Assembly (NCBI GenBank): GCA_022606135.1
Contig: JABYQN010000007.1
Span: 1,426,001-1,490,000 of the forward strand
DNA: 64,000 nucleotides
Direction: 5' to 3'
Origin: Fomes fomentarius
Taxonomy: Eukaryota; Basidiomycota; Agaricomycetes; Polyporales; Polyporaceae
The notes below the pieces were generated by a model, which was not told the DNA's origin, did not search any database, and was given only the letters and a program-made list of their open reading frames with translations. The translations under genes and the position numbers were made by a program. This document shows, one piece after another, positions 1-10,301 of the stretch; positions within the stretch are counted from its first letter, which is position 1, and the number at the start of each line of letters is the position of its first letter.

Positions 1-643
1 ACGCGAGTCACTGCATGGCTTTATATATTACATGTAAGAAGTGGAGATTCAACCTACCAGGACTGGGAAGCCGGATTTCCCCCACAAGCACCGGATATTG
101 CTAGGTCCATAGGCTGCGCAGTATGAGGAACGATCTTCTGGGAGACATCCAAGGAGACCTGTGGCTATGAAGGAGTAGACGATATGGGGCAAGTTGCGAT
201 ACGTCAGAGTCTACTACTCCATCATCGCGAAGATAAATAGTCATTAGAACCAGACTTGATTTTGATATTGTGATGTGCCAATGAATAACAGTGAGCGTGT
301 TCATGCGTGGATGCAACGGCGAACATGTCCACAGATGCGTGAGTGGAAGGGTGTACTGTACGTATTGGACGACATGTAAGGGAGGATTTGATACAACATA
401 TTACGATGGGATGCTAGACTATTGTTCTGTACAAATTGAACGATCGGCGGTGGGTTTGCTATTTGAGTCGATGAGCTATGCGCTATGCAGTCCGTAGTCA
501 TATGGACCCCGTGCGAGGTGGATACGGGCGATGGGTGAGAGCGTGAGTTGCGTGGGTGCAAGGATGTATCCGTATACGCGAGGAATAGAGAACGAGGGCG
601 TCAAGAGAGCATCGAGCGGGGCAGGGAGGTTCAGCGTGTGCAA
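1..643. other. Gene-free left edge
   Basis: No reading frame here has family character or flanking splice signals. It precedes the 3' end of the minus-strand membrane protein gene, so it would hold its terminator and 3' UTR. I see nothing else in it. Confidence 0.5.
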
Positions 644-2328
644 TTACTGCTCACGCGCCTCCCCATCCTCACCCGTCTGACTCGCCACAACAGGCATCCT
701 CGCGGTCCCAAATATCACATCGGGGACACCCGCCTCCTCGTCGCCCTCCTCCCCCCACCCGTCCATCCCGCGCGCCTTGCCCTTGCCCGCAGGACTGAGC
801 TGATGCATCTCCGCGTCGACCGCGGGCGGGACGTACGCCGACCTGTGCGGATTCGGCATCGCGATCACGACCGCCACACGCACCTCCGCCGCCCGCTGCA
901 CGGGGTCCTGTCGCTCCAGTGGAATGTCTGCGGGCGTCGGCGAATCGGTCATCGGGTCCGGGCTGGGAGGATATGCGCTGGGCCCGATTGCAGGGGCAGA
1001 GGTGAGAGGGGGAGCGTTGTGGCGGCGGAGACGGGTGCGTTGGAAGACGAAGCCGGCCCGTTCGAGGAGGGCGCGTGCGTTCGGGTGGCGACCCTGCCGG
1101 CGGGGAGGGCTGGCACCTTGTGCTGAGTCGGCCCCTTGCTGGGGTTCGGCCCCTGGTTTCTGGCAGCTGATGTTACCAGCGAATGGCTATGAAGAAGGCA
1201 ATGTAAGATGTTTTGGTATGGTAAGGATCCATCGAGCTTGGATGTGGACATGCTTCCTGTTCTGACGGTGTGCAATAGCGTTCGTTGCCATGCGCATCGA
1301 CTGTCTATCCGCGGGCGATAGGCATGAACGTAGGGAAGGACTGTATCTGTTACATCCTGCGAGCGTTGGACAGAGCGTGTTCCCGGCTGTAGGGAAACCT
1401 GCCACAAATTCATCACGTGATGACTGACTGACTGATAGCCATACGAGTCGCTGCCAAATGCGCATCATACAAATTGGCAGACGGTCGGAGATGTCGGGTA
1501 GTGCCCTTCCAATCGCCCCATAATATCCGGGGGAGTAGGGACCATATGCGCAGATACAGCTAGACAGGCCGGCCGACGTGCACTGAACAGGACTCACCAT
1601 GAGTTTTTCCCATGATCCGTCCTGCGGAGTAGAAGTGGCAAAGTATGGTGACAGCACGCTCAAGTCAAAGAGGATGGGACGTTGCATCTTCCGCCTTGGG
1701 CTGCGACCGTTCCCAAACCCGCCTGTACCGTCGTCCGAAGGTGTCATGAGTACACCCGCTGCGATAGCCTCCTCTAATCGACGACGGTAGCGGCGCCGTA
1801 GGAAGATACCGCGCATGATGATTGCGGAGGATATAGCAAGGAGCAGGAAGAGAGTTGCAAGGAATGTGAATCTATGTTATCAAAGTCGCGAGCCATGGTA
1901 CGACCGGTGAGTGTGATATTCGAGGATGAGTATTGAACGTGTTCAGTGGGTATAGCGTTGTTCATGACCGAAATTGAATGTTAGCGTGAGGCTAGAGATA
2001 GACAGAGTGGGAAGGATCTGGCCGGGCAGGAGTGGGTCATACAACCCGACCGCGCAGGCCGGCGGTATACTATGTACGATACCCCCACATACTCTTTGAA
2101 GGAGATGACGTACAAGTATAACGAGGACGATCCAGAGCTTTGGTTCTGCGACTGGGAGGCATCGGTCGTTGAAGTTGAAGGAGAAGGAAACAGTGGGGTC
2201 GTGGTACTGGCGATGGTCGACGTTGTCGACGACGGTCCAGGATCGCTTGATGTTGTGGGGGATGTACCGGTGCCGGTGGTCGCTGAGCGTGAGGACGTGG
2301 AGCGCGTTGAAGACTCGGATGTAGACAT
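644..2328 (-). CDS. Ser/Thr-rich single-pass membrane protein, basidiomycete type
   Basis: Three coding exons read on the minus strand: 2328-2114, 1871-1598 and 1159-644, adding up to 334 residues. The first exon is almost pure Ser/Thr/Pro (likely O-glycosylated outer part). Exon 2 opens with one hydrophobic helix (FTFLATLFLLLAISSAIIM) followed at once by a basic stop-transfer stretch (RRRYRRR), then a cytosolic tail. The last exon ends in an acidic C-terminus after a conserved-looking block (PADIPLERQDP, EVRVAVVIAMP). This layout is common among uncharacterised basidiomycete membrane proteins; I do not know its function. I chose the ATG at 2328 because it starts the Ser-rich block; no signal peptide is seen. 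The 438-base gap between exons 2 and 3 is long for this genome and may hide another exon. Confidence 0.6.
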
Positions 2329-4228
2329 GAGGGATGCGAAGAGAGAGAGGCTGAGTGAGCGCCTGGCAGTGGATTGGAAGAGCGCCGTGCGGGCACAGGT
2401 TTGCATCTTAGTTCTGTCACCTTGACCGCGACTGCGACCATGGCCAATGGCGGATCGTCTGTATACACCTATCGCGAGTGCCACTGCGTCCGCAACTGTC
2501 GACAGATGACATGTGGCCCTCCGTATGCCTCTCTCCCGCTATTTCTCCGCACGCTCATCCGCCGCGGGCCAATTTACAGCAGAACATCAAATCCTAGCAT
2601 GGCTCGCAAATCCATTCCATTCCGACTCTGGACTCACAGCCAAAGTGCAACGGACTAATCTTTGTTGTGATTTCAAAGCTGGTCATGGCGGCTTCCGGGC
2701 AATGCTGCTGGGCTATGTGGGTGGCGGATGGCGGATGCTAGATATCAGTATGCCAGCTGCAGCGAGGTAAACATGGCATGAATGTCGCTCTTCAAGGCCG
2801 CAATCTAGGTTACTCCACTGACGTCTAAGCGTCCATACTGATGCAGCTGATCTGTCGCTAACTATTTGTGTGGTTTCGCAGCTCCGCTCGCCCCCAGATA
2901 CTTTATTTTCATTTTCGAGTTTTGAAGTGGTCACTCGCATATAAAGTAAGCTTGATACACACACTACTGTAGAATGTCGTTCAATTCATCACGAGCATGG
3001 AAATCCCCATATCTATGTAGCCTAGCCAGAACTCGCTCCGAGTCGCGCAGTCAAGTGTCCGATCTGACGAATCAACCAGCCCAAGATCGTCTCCGGATGC
3101 CAATGCGTTGCTGGCCGGTGAGCAGACATGTGTCACTTCAGTAACTGGTTTGAACGACGCTCATCTTGAACCTTCCACAGGCGTACATCCGCGTCCCCGT
3201 GGCGACCAGTCTCTCGCAACGGCAGAGACATGCCGTAGATACATCGTCGTCATACCCGTTGAAAGATCCATGATGTGATGGCCGGTGAAGCTTTGAAGCG
3301 CGAGCATGTTGAACAAAGAATGGCCCCCGCGGTGTTCAATTCGTGATCATCGACATGGATTGACTACCTCACACGTCCATCGACTTAATCTCGCACAGAA
3401 GCGCAACAACGCTGGCAAGGGCGCACAGATGACCGACGCATCCCATGGCAAGGCCTTGTTATGAGGATCCTAGCTTCTTCCCTAATATCCTACACTCACC
3501 GTTCCTACCCTGCACCCGCTACAGCCCTTCCCCGTCTTCGCCTCTGTCCTCCTTGTTGCTCGCATCATGACGTGCACCACACCACATCGACATGCCTTCG
3601 CGCAACCGTCCTCATCAACCACCTCACATCCGTTTGTGACGCTGCACGGCGTCACCATTAGCATAGCAATGTGAACATCTCGCTTTCCCGTCTTCTCATA
3701 TAGGGCTTATCTTCTGTGCTACATTATTCAATATATAGGTAGTCGTTTCAATCCATAGACCATCTCCTGTTGCCCTATACAAAGACTGACATGTACTGAC
3801 AGACGACGCTGGGGCATACTCTCGGAATACGGGTTTTTCTCATGTCTTTCTCTCTGGGCTATTGTTCTCCGCATTTGGCCGAAACGAGTCAACGCGAGGC
3901 GACCTGATCTACGGATCAATATCCTACCGAATGCCCCTATTACACAAAGCCGGTAGGGATATATAGAGTCCGACATGTGCCGGCGACGCTAGTCCTACTC
4001 CTTTTTGCCCCCTTCTTTCTGCCCCCGGTCGACATTCATCGGGAAGGTATACACTTCACATTCTACAGTGAAATTCACCACCGGCTAATGGGCCAACCAC
4101 GAGCAGGAGCTGTTACAACGAGTTCACTGGTATCAACGTCAAGTCGCCGTGTCCGTCAATGGGACAACACTGGGAGCTGTGAGTGGACTGGGTGTTTGTC
4201 AACAGCTCCAGCAGGTATTCACTGCACC
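2329..4228. other. Intergenic region, no gene seen
   Basis: Between the divergent membrane protein gene and the F-box gene. Short frames only, none with recognisable motifs. It would contain both promoters. Confidence 0.5.
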
Positions 4229-5284
4229 ATGCCGAACAGCGTTAACGTGTCCCTGAAGGAGAAGGGACTCGGCGCAGGGTCGAAATGGATTGAATTCTTC
4301 TTCACAAAACAGCAATTCCTCGTGCGCTCTTTGACCATACCATTCCCGAGGTGAGTCCACACTGTGCCCTCACAGATTACAACGTACCGACACACGTGAA
4401 TGAATCTAACGCGTTTTATTGGTTGGCAGTGCGAAGACGGATAAATGGCTCGAACGATCCAAGACATTCGCCCCACACAACAACGTGGGCATTCTTCGCT
4501 TCCCGAACGAGCTGCTCCGCATCATCGTTGAGCTCTGCCCTGGCGTGCTCGACAAGGTCTGCTTTGCAGCCACATGCAAGCGCATCCTCTCGCTCTCGTG
4601 CGATCACATCGAAGAGTACAAGAAGAAGGCCGCGACCCCATGGGTGGATGGCCGGCTAATTTGCATCGGCGAAGACGTCAACTTTGGCTACCTGCCCAGA
4701 AATGTCCTCACGAAAGAGGAGAGGCAGGAGCTCAAGGAAAGCTTCAATGAGGGCCTCGGCCGCCATGGCGAATACGGAGGGCTGAGAGATATGATCAAGA
4801 ACAAGCAGAGTAGGCGCCTGTTCACTGGGAACGCGGGGCTCTTGCGTCCATGGAACAAAGAAGGTCGTGCGCTCTTGAAGCGCTGCTCGCGCGCAGATCG
4901 CGAAAGGATCCTCGACCTGCACGACCTGCACTACCCCCGCGCGACGACTGGGTTGTGTGCAACCTGACAACCAAGCAGTACGTCCGCGCCAAGGCCATCG
5001 CGGAGATCGCTGGCGAACCCAACGACGTTGGCCCATTCCTCCCGCGGTGCGATCCCGACTTGGGGCATGTCATCCTATACCAGATTTGCTGGTCTACCCT
5101 GCCCATCGAGAGGGACTTCCTCTGGTACAGAGGCGACATCACGCAGGGAAAATGGGCAGGGCACAGGTTCGTAATCACGACCTTGGACAGAATGCCTGCG
5201 GTAGCGGAGGGTGAAATCTGGGAGGATATCAGTGCGAAGGTTGCGCAGGATCTTAAGACTATCTGGTCCTACAGGGACGGTTGA
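4229..5284 (+). CDS. F-box-like protein with a one-base frame break
   Basis: Exon 1 is 4229-4350 and exon 2 is 4430-5284, joined in phase across a 79-base intron. After a short N-terminus an F-box-like helix pair is seen (RFPNELLRIIVELCP, then DKVCFAATCKRIL), as in the short F-box-like proteins common in Agaricomycetes, which are thought to act as substrate adaptors for SCF ubiquitin ligases. The reading frame changes near the C run at 4934-4938: upstream it runs to a stop at 4965-4967, while the family-like continuation (DDWVVCNLTTKQYVRA) lies in another frame that is open to 5284. Exon 2 is exactly one base short of a whole number of codons, so a single C is missing, by mutation or by assembly error. 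Without repair the product would be a truncated protein of about 220 residues. The substrate is unknown. Confidence 0.65.
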
Positions 5285-7057
5285 TCAAGATTGCATGCCT
5301 AGTGTCTCCGTGGACGGTGTACACATGCTACGTACCATCCGTACATATCAAAGTTGCCATACTGGCGGGGTTGCGGGGAGGTGCCGTATTACAGGGGCGT
5401 ACGGTACTAGACAATCGAACGGCGTCATCACAACTCTGGAGGGTACATTAATCGTCTCATTAGAACGAAGGTGGTCAGTGGATGAGTGGGAGGCGGTAGT
5501 GAGTGTGCAGGTATGGCATGGAACCTATTGACGGTGCGGGTGTCCCAGATGTCAAGGACAGAGATGCCGCCCGGATGGTCTTGCCAAGTGGATAGCCAAC
5601 ACTTTCTCCCCTGCGTGCTCCGAAAGTGACGTGAAGCTGAGGCTGTCCTCTGACCGTTCGCTAGTATCTATTTGCAGGTGAAGAAAGGGCGATATTGCGA
5701 GCATCCACCCAAAGCTCAGATCCCAGAGGAAGATACTTACCTCCTTCGTCCATAACAGTAAGAGCTTGGCGATTGGTTAGGCCCCAAGAAAACTCGGCTC
5801 CGACGGCGATCCTTCGCGAGATCGGATGTAAGGTGGCTGGTGGACTCCAGCGCCGAAGCATCGACTGCTAAATCTGTCGGAAGTCCGCATCTAGTGCCAC
5901 TCACATCACGTTCCAGACATGTGCCGAGAGCGAAGAGGTCCGATTTGAGTGTTATGTAGATATTGAAGGTTCGAGATCTGTGCAAACCCCTTGACTTTGT
6001 TACAATGTTGCTAGAATTTTTCTGTGCAAACAATCGCACTGAGCAAAGGCTGCGCGACATTGAGGTGACTGCCCGGGCATGAGTTGTGATGCACACAAAT
6101 CGTAAGTCAGCATGAATACCAACCATTGAGTTGAATAACGGACATCACGTCGATGCCAACAGTGCCAGCCTATCCCAACTACAAACAGCAATATTACTCA
6201 CTCTCGACATATTAGTCCTAGACAATGTGGGCAAGCACTCACGAATGCCGGTAGTGAATTTGATATGGACTGAATAATCCATGCATCCTCAATCTGAGCT
6301 CCATCCATCCGGAATGATATTGTGGTGAGGCCAGTGTCCGTAGTAGCGCAGGAAAGGATAGCTGCGCCAATCTTGCACCGTTGCAATCACACCGCTGGGG
6401 TGTATAGTGTGGGTACGTCGCTGTGGAATGCAAGCAAGGGCATTGCTATGATATCGCAAGTTCATTCGCAACAGAGTCGCATGCGAATCTTCAAGGCGCA
6501 GCCGCTGTTTTCTAGATTTGGAACTCCCGCAGCTTGTGCAAGATCAAAAGACGCACGGGCGCGATCTCGGGGAGGTCTCGGCGCGTCTCAGGGTCATCGT
6601 CAATTCGTCATTGACATGGATGGCGATTGAGCGCACCATGACGAAGAAAGTGTACTGCTGTTACCACTCGCAGTGCATGCCTCGGCAATACAGTGACAAT
6701 AGGGGTGGTCCCAGCGCGACTCGCTGACATAGGCTTGCATGCATCCGGTGGCTGTAGGGCGGAGGCACAACGTGTAAGAGCCGTTGTGTTCACTGCTGGT
6801 GGAAGCACCTACCTACCGTTTGAATTTGGTCAAGCGCTCGGGGTTCAGAGCTCGAGGCGTGCGCGCCCAGGCACGACAACTTTCAGAAGCGATCCTGTGG
6901 ACACTGAAAGACGAGGGATGTGTATTATCTAGCGCACAATGCATCCCAACAAGTTTGCACGGGATATTATGCAGCCTGCGCGGACACCATTCTCCCCATT
7001 CCTGAGCGCTGAGCCACCATGCACATGTCAGAATGGCGGGCCGTATTCAAACCTATC
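5285..7057. other. Gene-poor spacer
   Basis: No gene could be supported. A minus-strand frame around 5920-5950 contains a kinase-like SDLFALG string but nothing else of a kinase (see rejected items). Confidence 0.45.
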
Positions 7058-8917
7058 TCAAAAATCCTCATCCTCATCCTCATCATCGTCTTCATCCTCA
7101 TCCTCATCTTCATCCTCCTCGTCCTCCCACTCATCCTCTTCGTCCGTCCCGACGTATTCCAGCTCGTCGTACACGATCCCGTCGTCCTCCGACACCTCCT
7201 CCTCGTCCGAGCCCTCGAAGAATTCGAACCGGTCCAGGTGCCCCGCGAGCCAGTCCTCGTCCTCAGACCCTATCTCATCGTCCTGGTTCATCAGCACCGT
7301 CTTCAGCGGCGCCCCCGCCCGGCTGCGCCGCTCGACCAGCTCGCGCATGCGCTCTCCGCGCACGCCCGTCGTCGTCAGGCACTCGAGCCGCGGCAGCAGC
7401 GGCTCGCCTGACCCAGCGCCTGAGCTCGAATCTGAAACCGAACCTGACGCGGACTCGGGCGGGAGGAGCAGGTCGAGCCACGGCGCGCTGAGGTAGATCA
7501 TGTTCAGGTTGAGCGAGGTCAACTTCTCAAGCTGCCGGTACGCGTCCGCGATCAGGTTATCGTTGCACTTTATGCTGGCGAGTTTGAGCGAGGTGAGGTT
7601 CGAGAGGAGCGAGCACGTCCGCTGCTGGGCCGTGGGCGAGCCCGCGACACCCGGGCCGCGCAGGGCGAGCGGCTCGACAGGTAGTTGTGGGAGTGAGAGC
7701 GGAGAAGCCAGATATGTGAGAACGTCCGAGTAGTCGTCGTCTTCAAGGTCGAGCGCTAGCGAAGTGAGGGCAGGGAGAGAGAAGCGCGGAAGGAGGGAGA
7801 TGAGATAGGATGGCTGAAGGTACGCCAGGACGAGCTCTGCGAGACTGGAAAGGACCAGTGGCGCTGTCGGGTCGACGTCCATGGCGATATCACCGTCAGT
7901 TGTGTCATTGGGAAGTCCAGTGGGCCATTCTGACGGAGTCCCGGCAGGGCAGGAGAGGCAGAGGGTGAGTGTGCGCAAGTCTGGAGACGCTCGCAGTATC
8001 CGAGCAAAGTCCTTGAAGCTCGGCCGAACGTCTCGCGCATGGTACGCAAACTCAAGGTCCGTGAGGCCCGTGAGATATGGCGAACCTTCCGCGGACCAGT
8101 CGACATGGACGCCCCAGAGCGCGACGTGCGTCAGTTTTGGTGCATTACCCCCAAAGAGCTTGAATGATTGGTGACGGAGGTCTTGCCATTTAAATGTCTC
8201 GTGTTCGTCCGTGTCTTCGTAGTGGTAGAGCTGCAAGACCTCAAGCATCGGTGCATCGGTGCACGCACTTAGCTTTTCTAGAGCGCGATGCATATGTGGA
8301 TAGAAAGACACCATGATCTGCAGAACCCGAGTATGCCCGATTTGCGGCGTGATCACGTCCATGATTCCGGTAATTATGCTGAGGTCGCGGTCGTTATCGT
8401 CGTCTTCAGTCACGTTGTAGTCCGACTCGGAGAAGTCATCTTCGTCGTCCACTGTGCGGTCTATTGAGAAGGCGAGGGGCGCGGTTGCGGCACGCGTAAG
8501 ATATGTCAAGGCGCGGTCGTACGGCGGCGGCCCAATGAAGCTGATGTGGTTCCAGAGAAGCGAATTGGACAACGCGACAGCGCGCCATCTTGCACATACG
8601 TGGGATACGAGGACATTGAACGGGAGCTTGCGCGCCTTGTCGTCCTCTTCGTCTGTGTCGGAGTCTGAGCCTTGGTGCCCGCCACGGCGCGCCGGAGCAG
8701 GGTCATCGGAGATAGAGGAACCGGAAGAGTAGGACCCTTCATCGGACGCACCCTCGTCCACATCCTCGAAATCGTCCTCCTCGTCCTCCTTGTCGCGCTC
8801 CGGGGCCCAGCCGAGGGTAAATATGTGGGCGAGGAGCTCAGAGGGGAGTTGGTTGATGATGCACCGTCCGCCTTTCGGTGGCACGAAGGGGTTGTCTGGG
8901 AGATTGACGTCGACCAT
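7058..8917 (-). CDS. F-box/leucine-rich-repeat-like protein with acidic insert and tail
   Basis: Uninterrupted frame of 619 residues from an ATG at 8917. The F-box starts at about residue 20 (INQLPSELLAHIFTLGW), is broken by about 60 acidic/Ser-rich residues, and resumes at about residue 98 (VSHVCARWRAVALSNSLLW). The rest is a run of Leu-rich segments typical of F-box proteins with degenerate LRRs (LRTLTLCLS, LTSLALDLED, LTSLKLASI, LTSLNLNMIYL). The last 60 residues are strongly acidic and end in an Asp/Glu tail coded by a TCCTCA-type microsatellite. Expected role: substrate receptor of an SCF ubiquitin ligase; the target is unknown. The absence of introns is unusual in this window but common for this family. 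Confidence 0.85.
   Translation of the reverse strand: MVDVNLPDNPFVPPKGGRCIINQLPSELLAHIFTLGWAPERDKEDEEDDFEDVDEGASDEGSYSSGSSISDDPAPARRGGHQGSDSDTDEEDDKARKLPFNVLVSHVCARWRAVALSNSLLWNHISFIGPPPYDRALTYLTRAATAPLAFSIDRTVDDEDDFSESDYNVTEDDDNDRDLSIITGIMDVITPQIGHTRVLQIMVSFYPHMHRALEKLSACTDAPMLEVLQLYHYEDTDEHETFKWQDLRHQSFKLFGGNAPKLTHVALWGVHVDWSAEGSPYLTGLTDLEFAYHARDVRPSFKDFARILRASPDLRTLTLCLSCPAGTPSEWPTGLPNDTTDGDIAMDVDPTAPLVLSSLAELVLAYLQPSYLISLLPRFSLPALTSLALDLEDDDYSDVLTYLASPLSLPQLPVEPLALRGPGVAGSPTAQQRTCSLLSNLTSLKLASIKCNDNLIADAYRQLEKLTSLNLNMIYLSAPWLDLLLPPESASGSVSDSSSGAGSGEPLLPRLECLTTTGVRGERMRELVERRSRAGAPLKTVLMNQDDEIGSEDEDWLAGHLDRFEFFEGSDEEEVSEDDGIVYDELEYVGTDEEDEWEDEEDEDEDEDEDDDEDEDEDF
7064..7130. repeat. TCC/TCA microsatellite coding the acidic tail
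   Basis: Low-complexity TCATCC-type repeats (minus strand GAGGAT/GAT) at the very 3' end of the F-box gene. They code for the Asp/Glu tail and are likely to vary in length between strains. Confidence 0.75.
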
Positions 8918-10301
8918 GACGTCGCGCTAATATTGCGGCACTATGAATGTGTGAATGTTGTGTGAATGGCGGATGCCATATTCACTCAGCATGGACTACG
9001 CACCAGAAATTTTCGACCGCCGCCGTCACGATATCCCAGCTCAGCCTAAGCAGAACGTTTTGGCGACACTCTGGATGTCGGAGTTCACAACATGCAATGA
9101 TGGTGGTGATAGAAAACGCAGGCGGCCACAGTCGTGGTCGAAGGAAAGTGGTTGAAGTTGAGGCTAATAGGTCGAAAAGCAGGAAGAGCGTGCCGAGCGC
9201 GTCATTGCCCAAATATCAAACTTAAAGATCGTTCATCATTATCGATCATACGCGTACTTACACGCAGATTGAAGAGATAGGCGCCTGACTGGGGCGCCTT
9301 TTCGTTGGCGCTTAATAATAGGTAACGTCCGGATGCCCGGCGAGGCGACTGAAGGTGACACTGACTTCCTCTCTCACTCCGCGGCGCCACATAAGATGCA
9401 GCTCAGTTTGACAGATGGGACGACGACCGCATGCTAGCTATGAGGAGGACAATTGGTCCGGATTCTAATGGCAAGGTTCTGGTGGGATTATGAGGACTCA
9501 CTATCTCCTCAAACCTTCTGGCGGGTGATCGCCCAGCCTGCTTTCGGACGACTCATCTGCACCCGGTGAGGCGAGTTCTTCTATAGTTGTGAACCCTGCT
9601 CTTCTAATTGCCATGTTCTTCTCTTTTCCTGGGCGGTGATTACAGGCCTCTGTCTCAGCATTCGCCGCTCTTCAGCCAGTGATTTATCAAGATTGTTGCA
9701 GGGCTCACCGCAGGTTTCGAGTCCATTGACGGCAAGTTGTGCAACACGCTGATTTGATCGCCGCGGAGCAGATCCATCGGCGCTTGAAGTTGTGGCAAAT
9801 CACTCTATCAGTCAAGGTCAAGCATGCACGTACCGGCGACGCGCCGGCCGACGCTCGAAATTATTGCACAGTGCAAGCCCGACGCGGCGCTGCCCAGACA
9901 GCGAGGTTGAGTGCCCGGGATGTATTGCGCGGAGATTAGCGCGAGAGAATGAAAGATCGAGGCGTGTAGTAATACGAGCTTGGGAGAGTTCGCACGGGCA
10001 GAAGATGTATGGGCAGGGTGTTGAACGGCTCGCGTCTGGAGCTAGCGAGTGTCGCGTTGTCGCGCCCCAGAAGGCCGGGGGGGCCGTAATCGGGCACTGG
10101 AGCAGGCCATTGGCGATCATATGTGCACTGGCATCTCTCCCGCGCAATGACATGCAGCGAAGACAGCTCAAGAGGCACGAAAGCTCCCTCTGCACGTGGC
10201 TCCGCATGGAAGCTGCCTATAATTATTGACCGTTCGCCTCTTCTCTCTCCTCCTCTGGCCGGCCGTCCTCTCTGTCTTTCCTTCCGTATGTCCTCCCTCC
10301 C
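8918..10301. other. Divergent intergenic region
   Basis: Lies between the starts of the minus-strand F-box gene and the plus-strand RGS gene, so it holds two promoters. A TATAATTA string sits near 10218, about 85 bases before the RGS start codon, followed by a pyrimidine-rich block (10230-10330) typical of fungal core promoters. A minus-strand frame at 8982-9212 has hydrophobic character but no supported start. Confidence 0.5.

Noticed and set aside
5661..6126. Minus-strand frame with a kinase-like S-D-L-F-A-L-G string
   Set aside because: Only that heptapeptide fits; no catalytic loop, DFG or Gly-loop could be found nearby in any frame, and the frame downstream is not kinase-like.
7019..7496. 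Plus-strand frames opposite the acidic tail of the F-box gene
   Set aside because: Shadow frames of the repeat: poly-Ser or Ile/Leu strings arise automatically from the Asp/Glu codons on the other strand.
8982..9212. Hydrophobic minus-strand frame between the F-box and RGS genes
   Set aside because: Begins at a TTG, shows no splice partner, and overlaps an equally long frame on the other strand without clear motifs.
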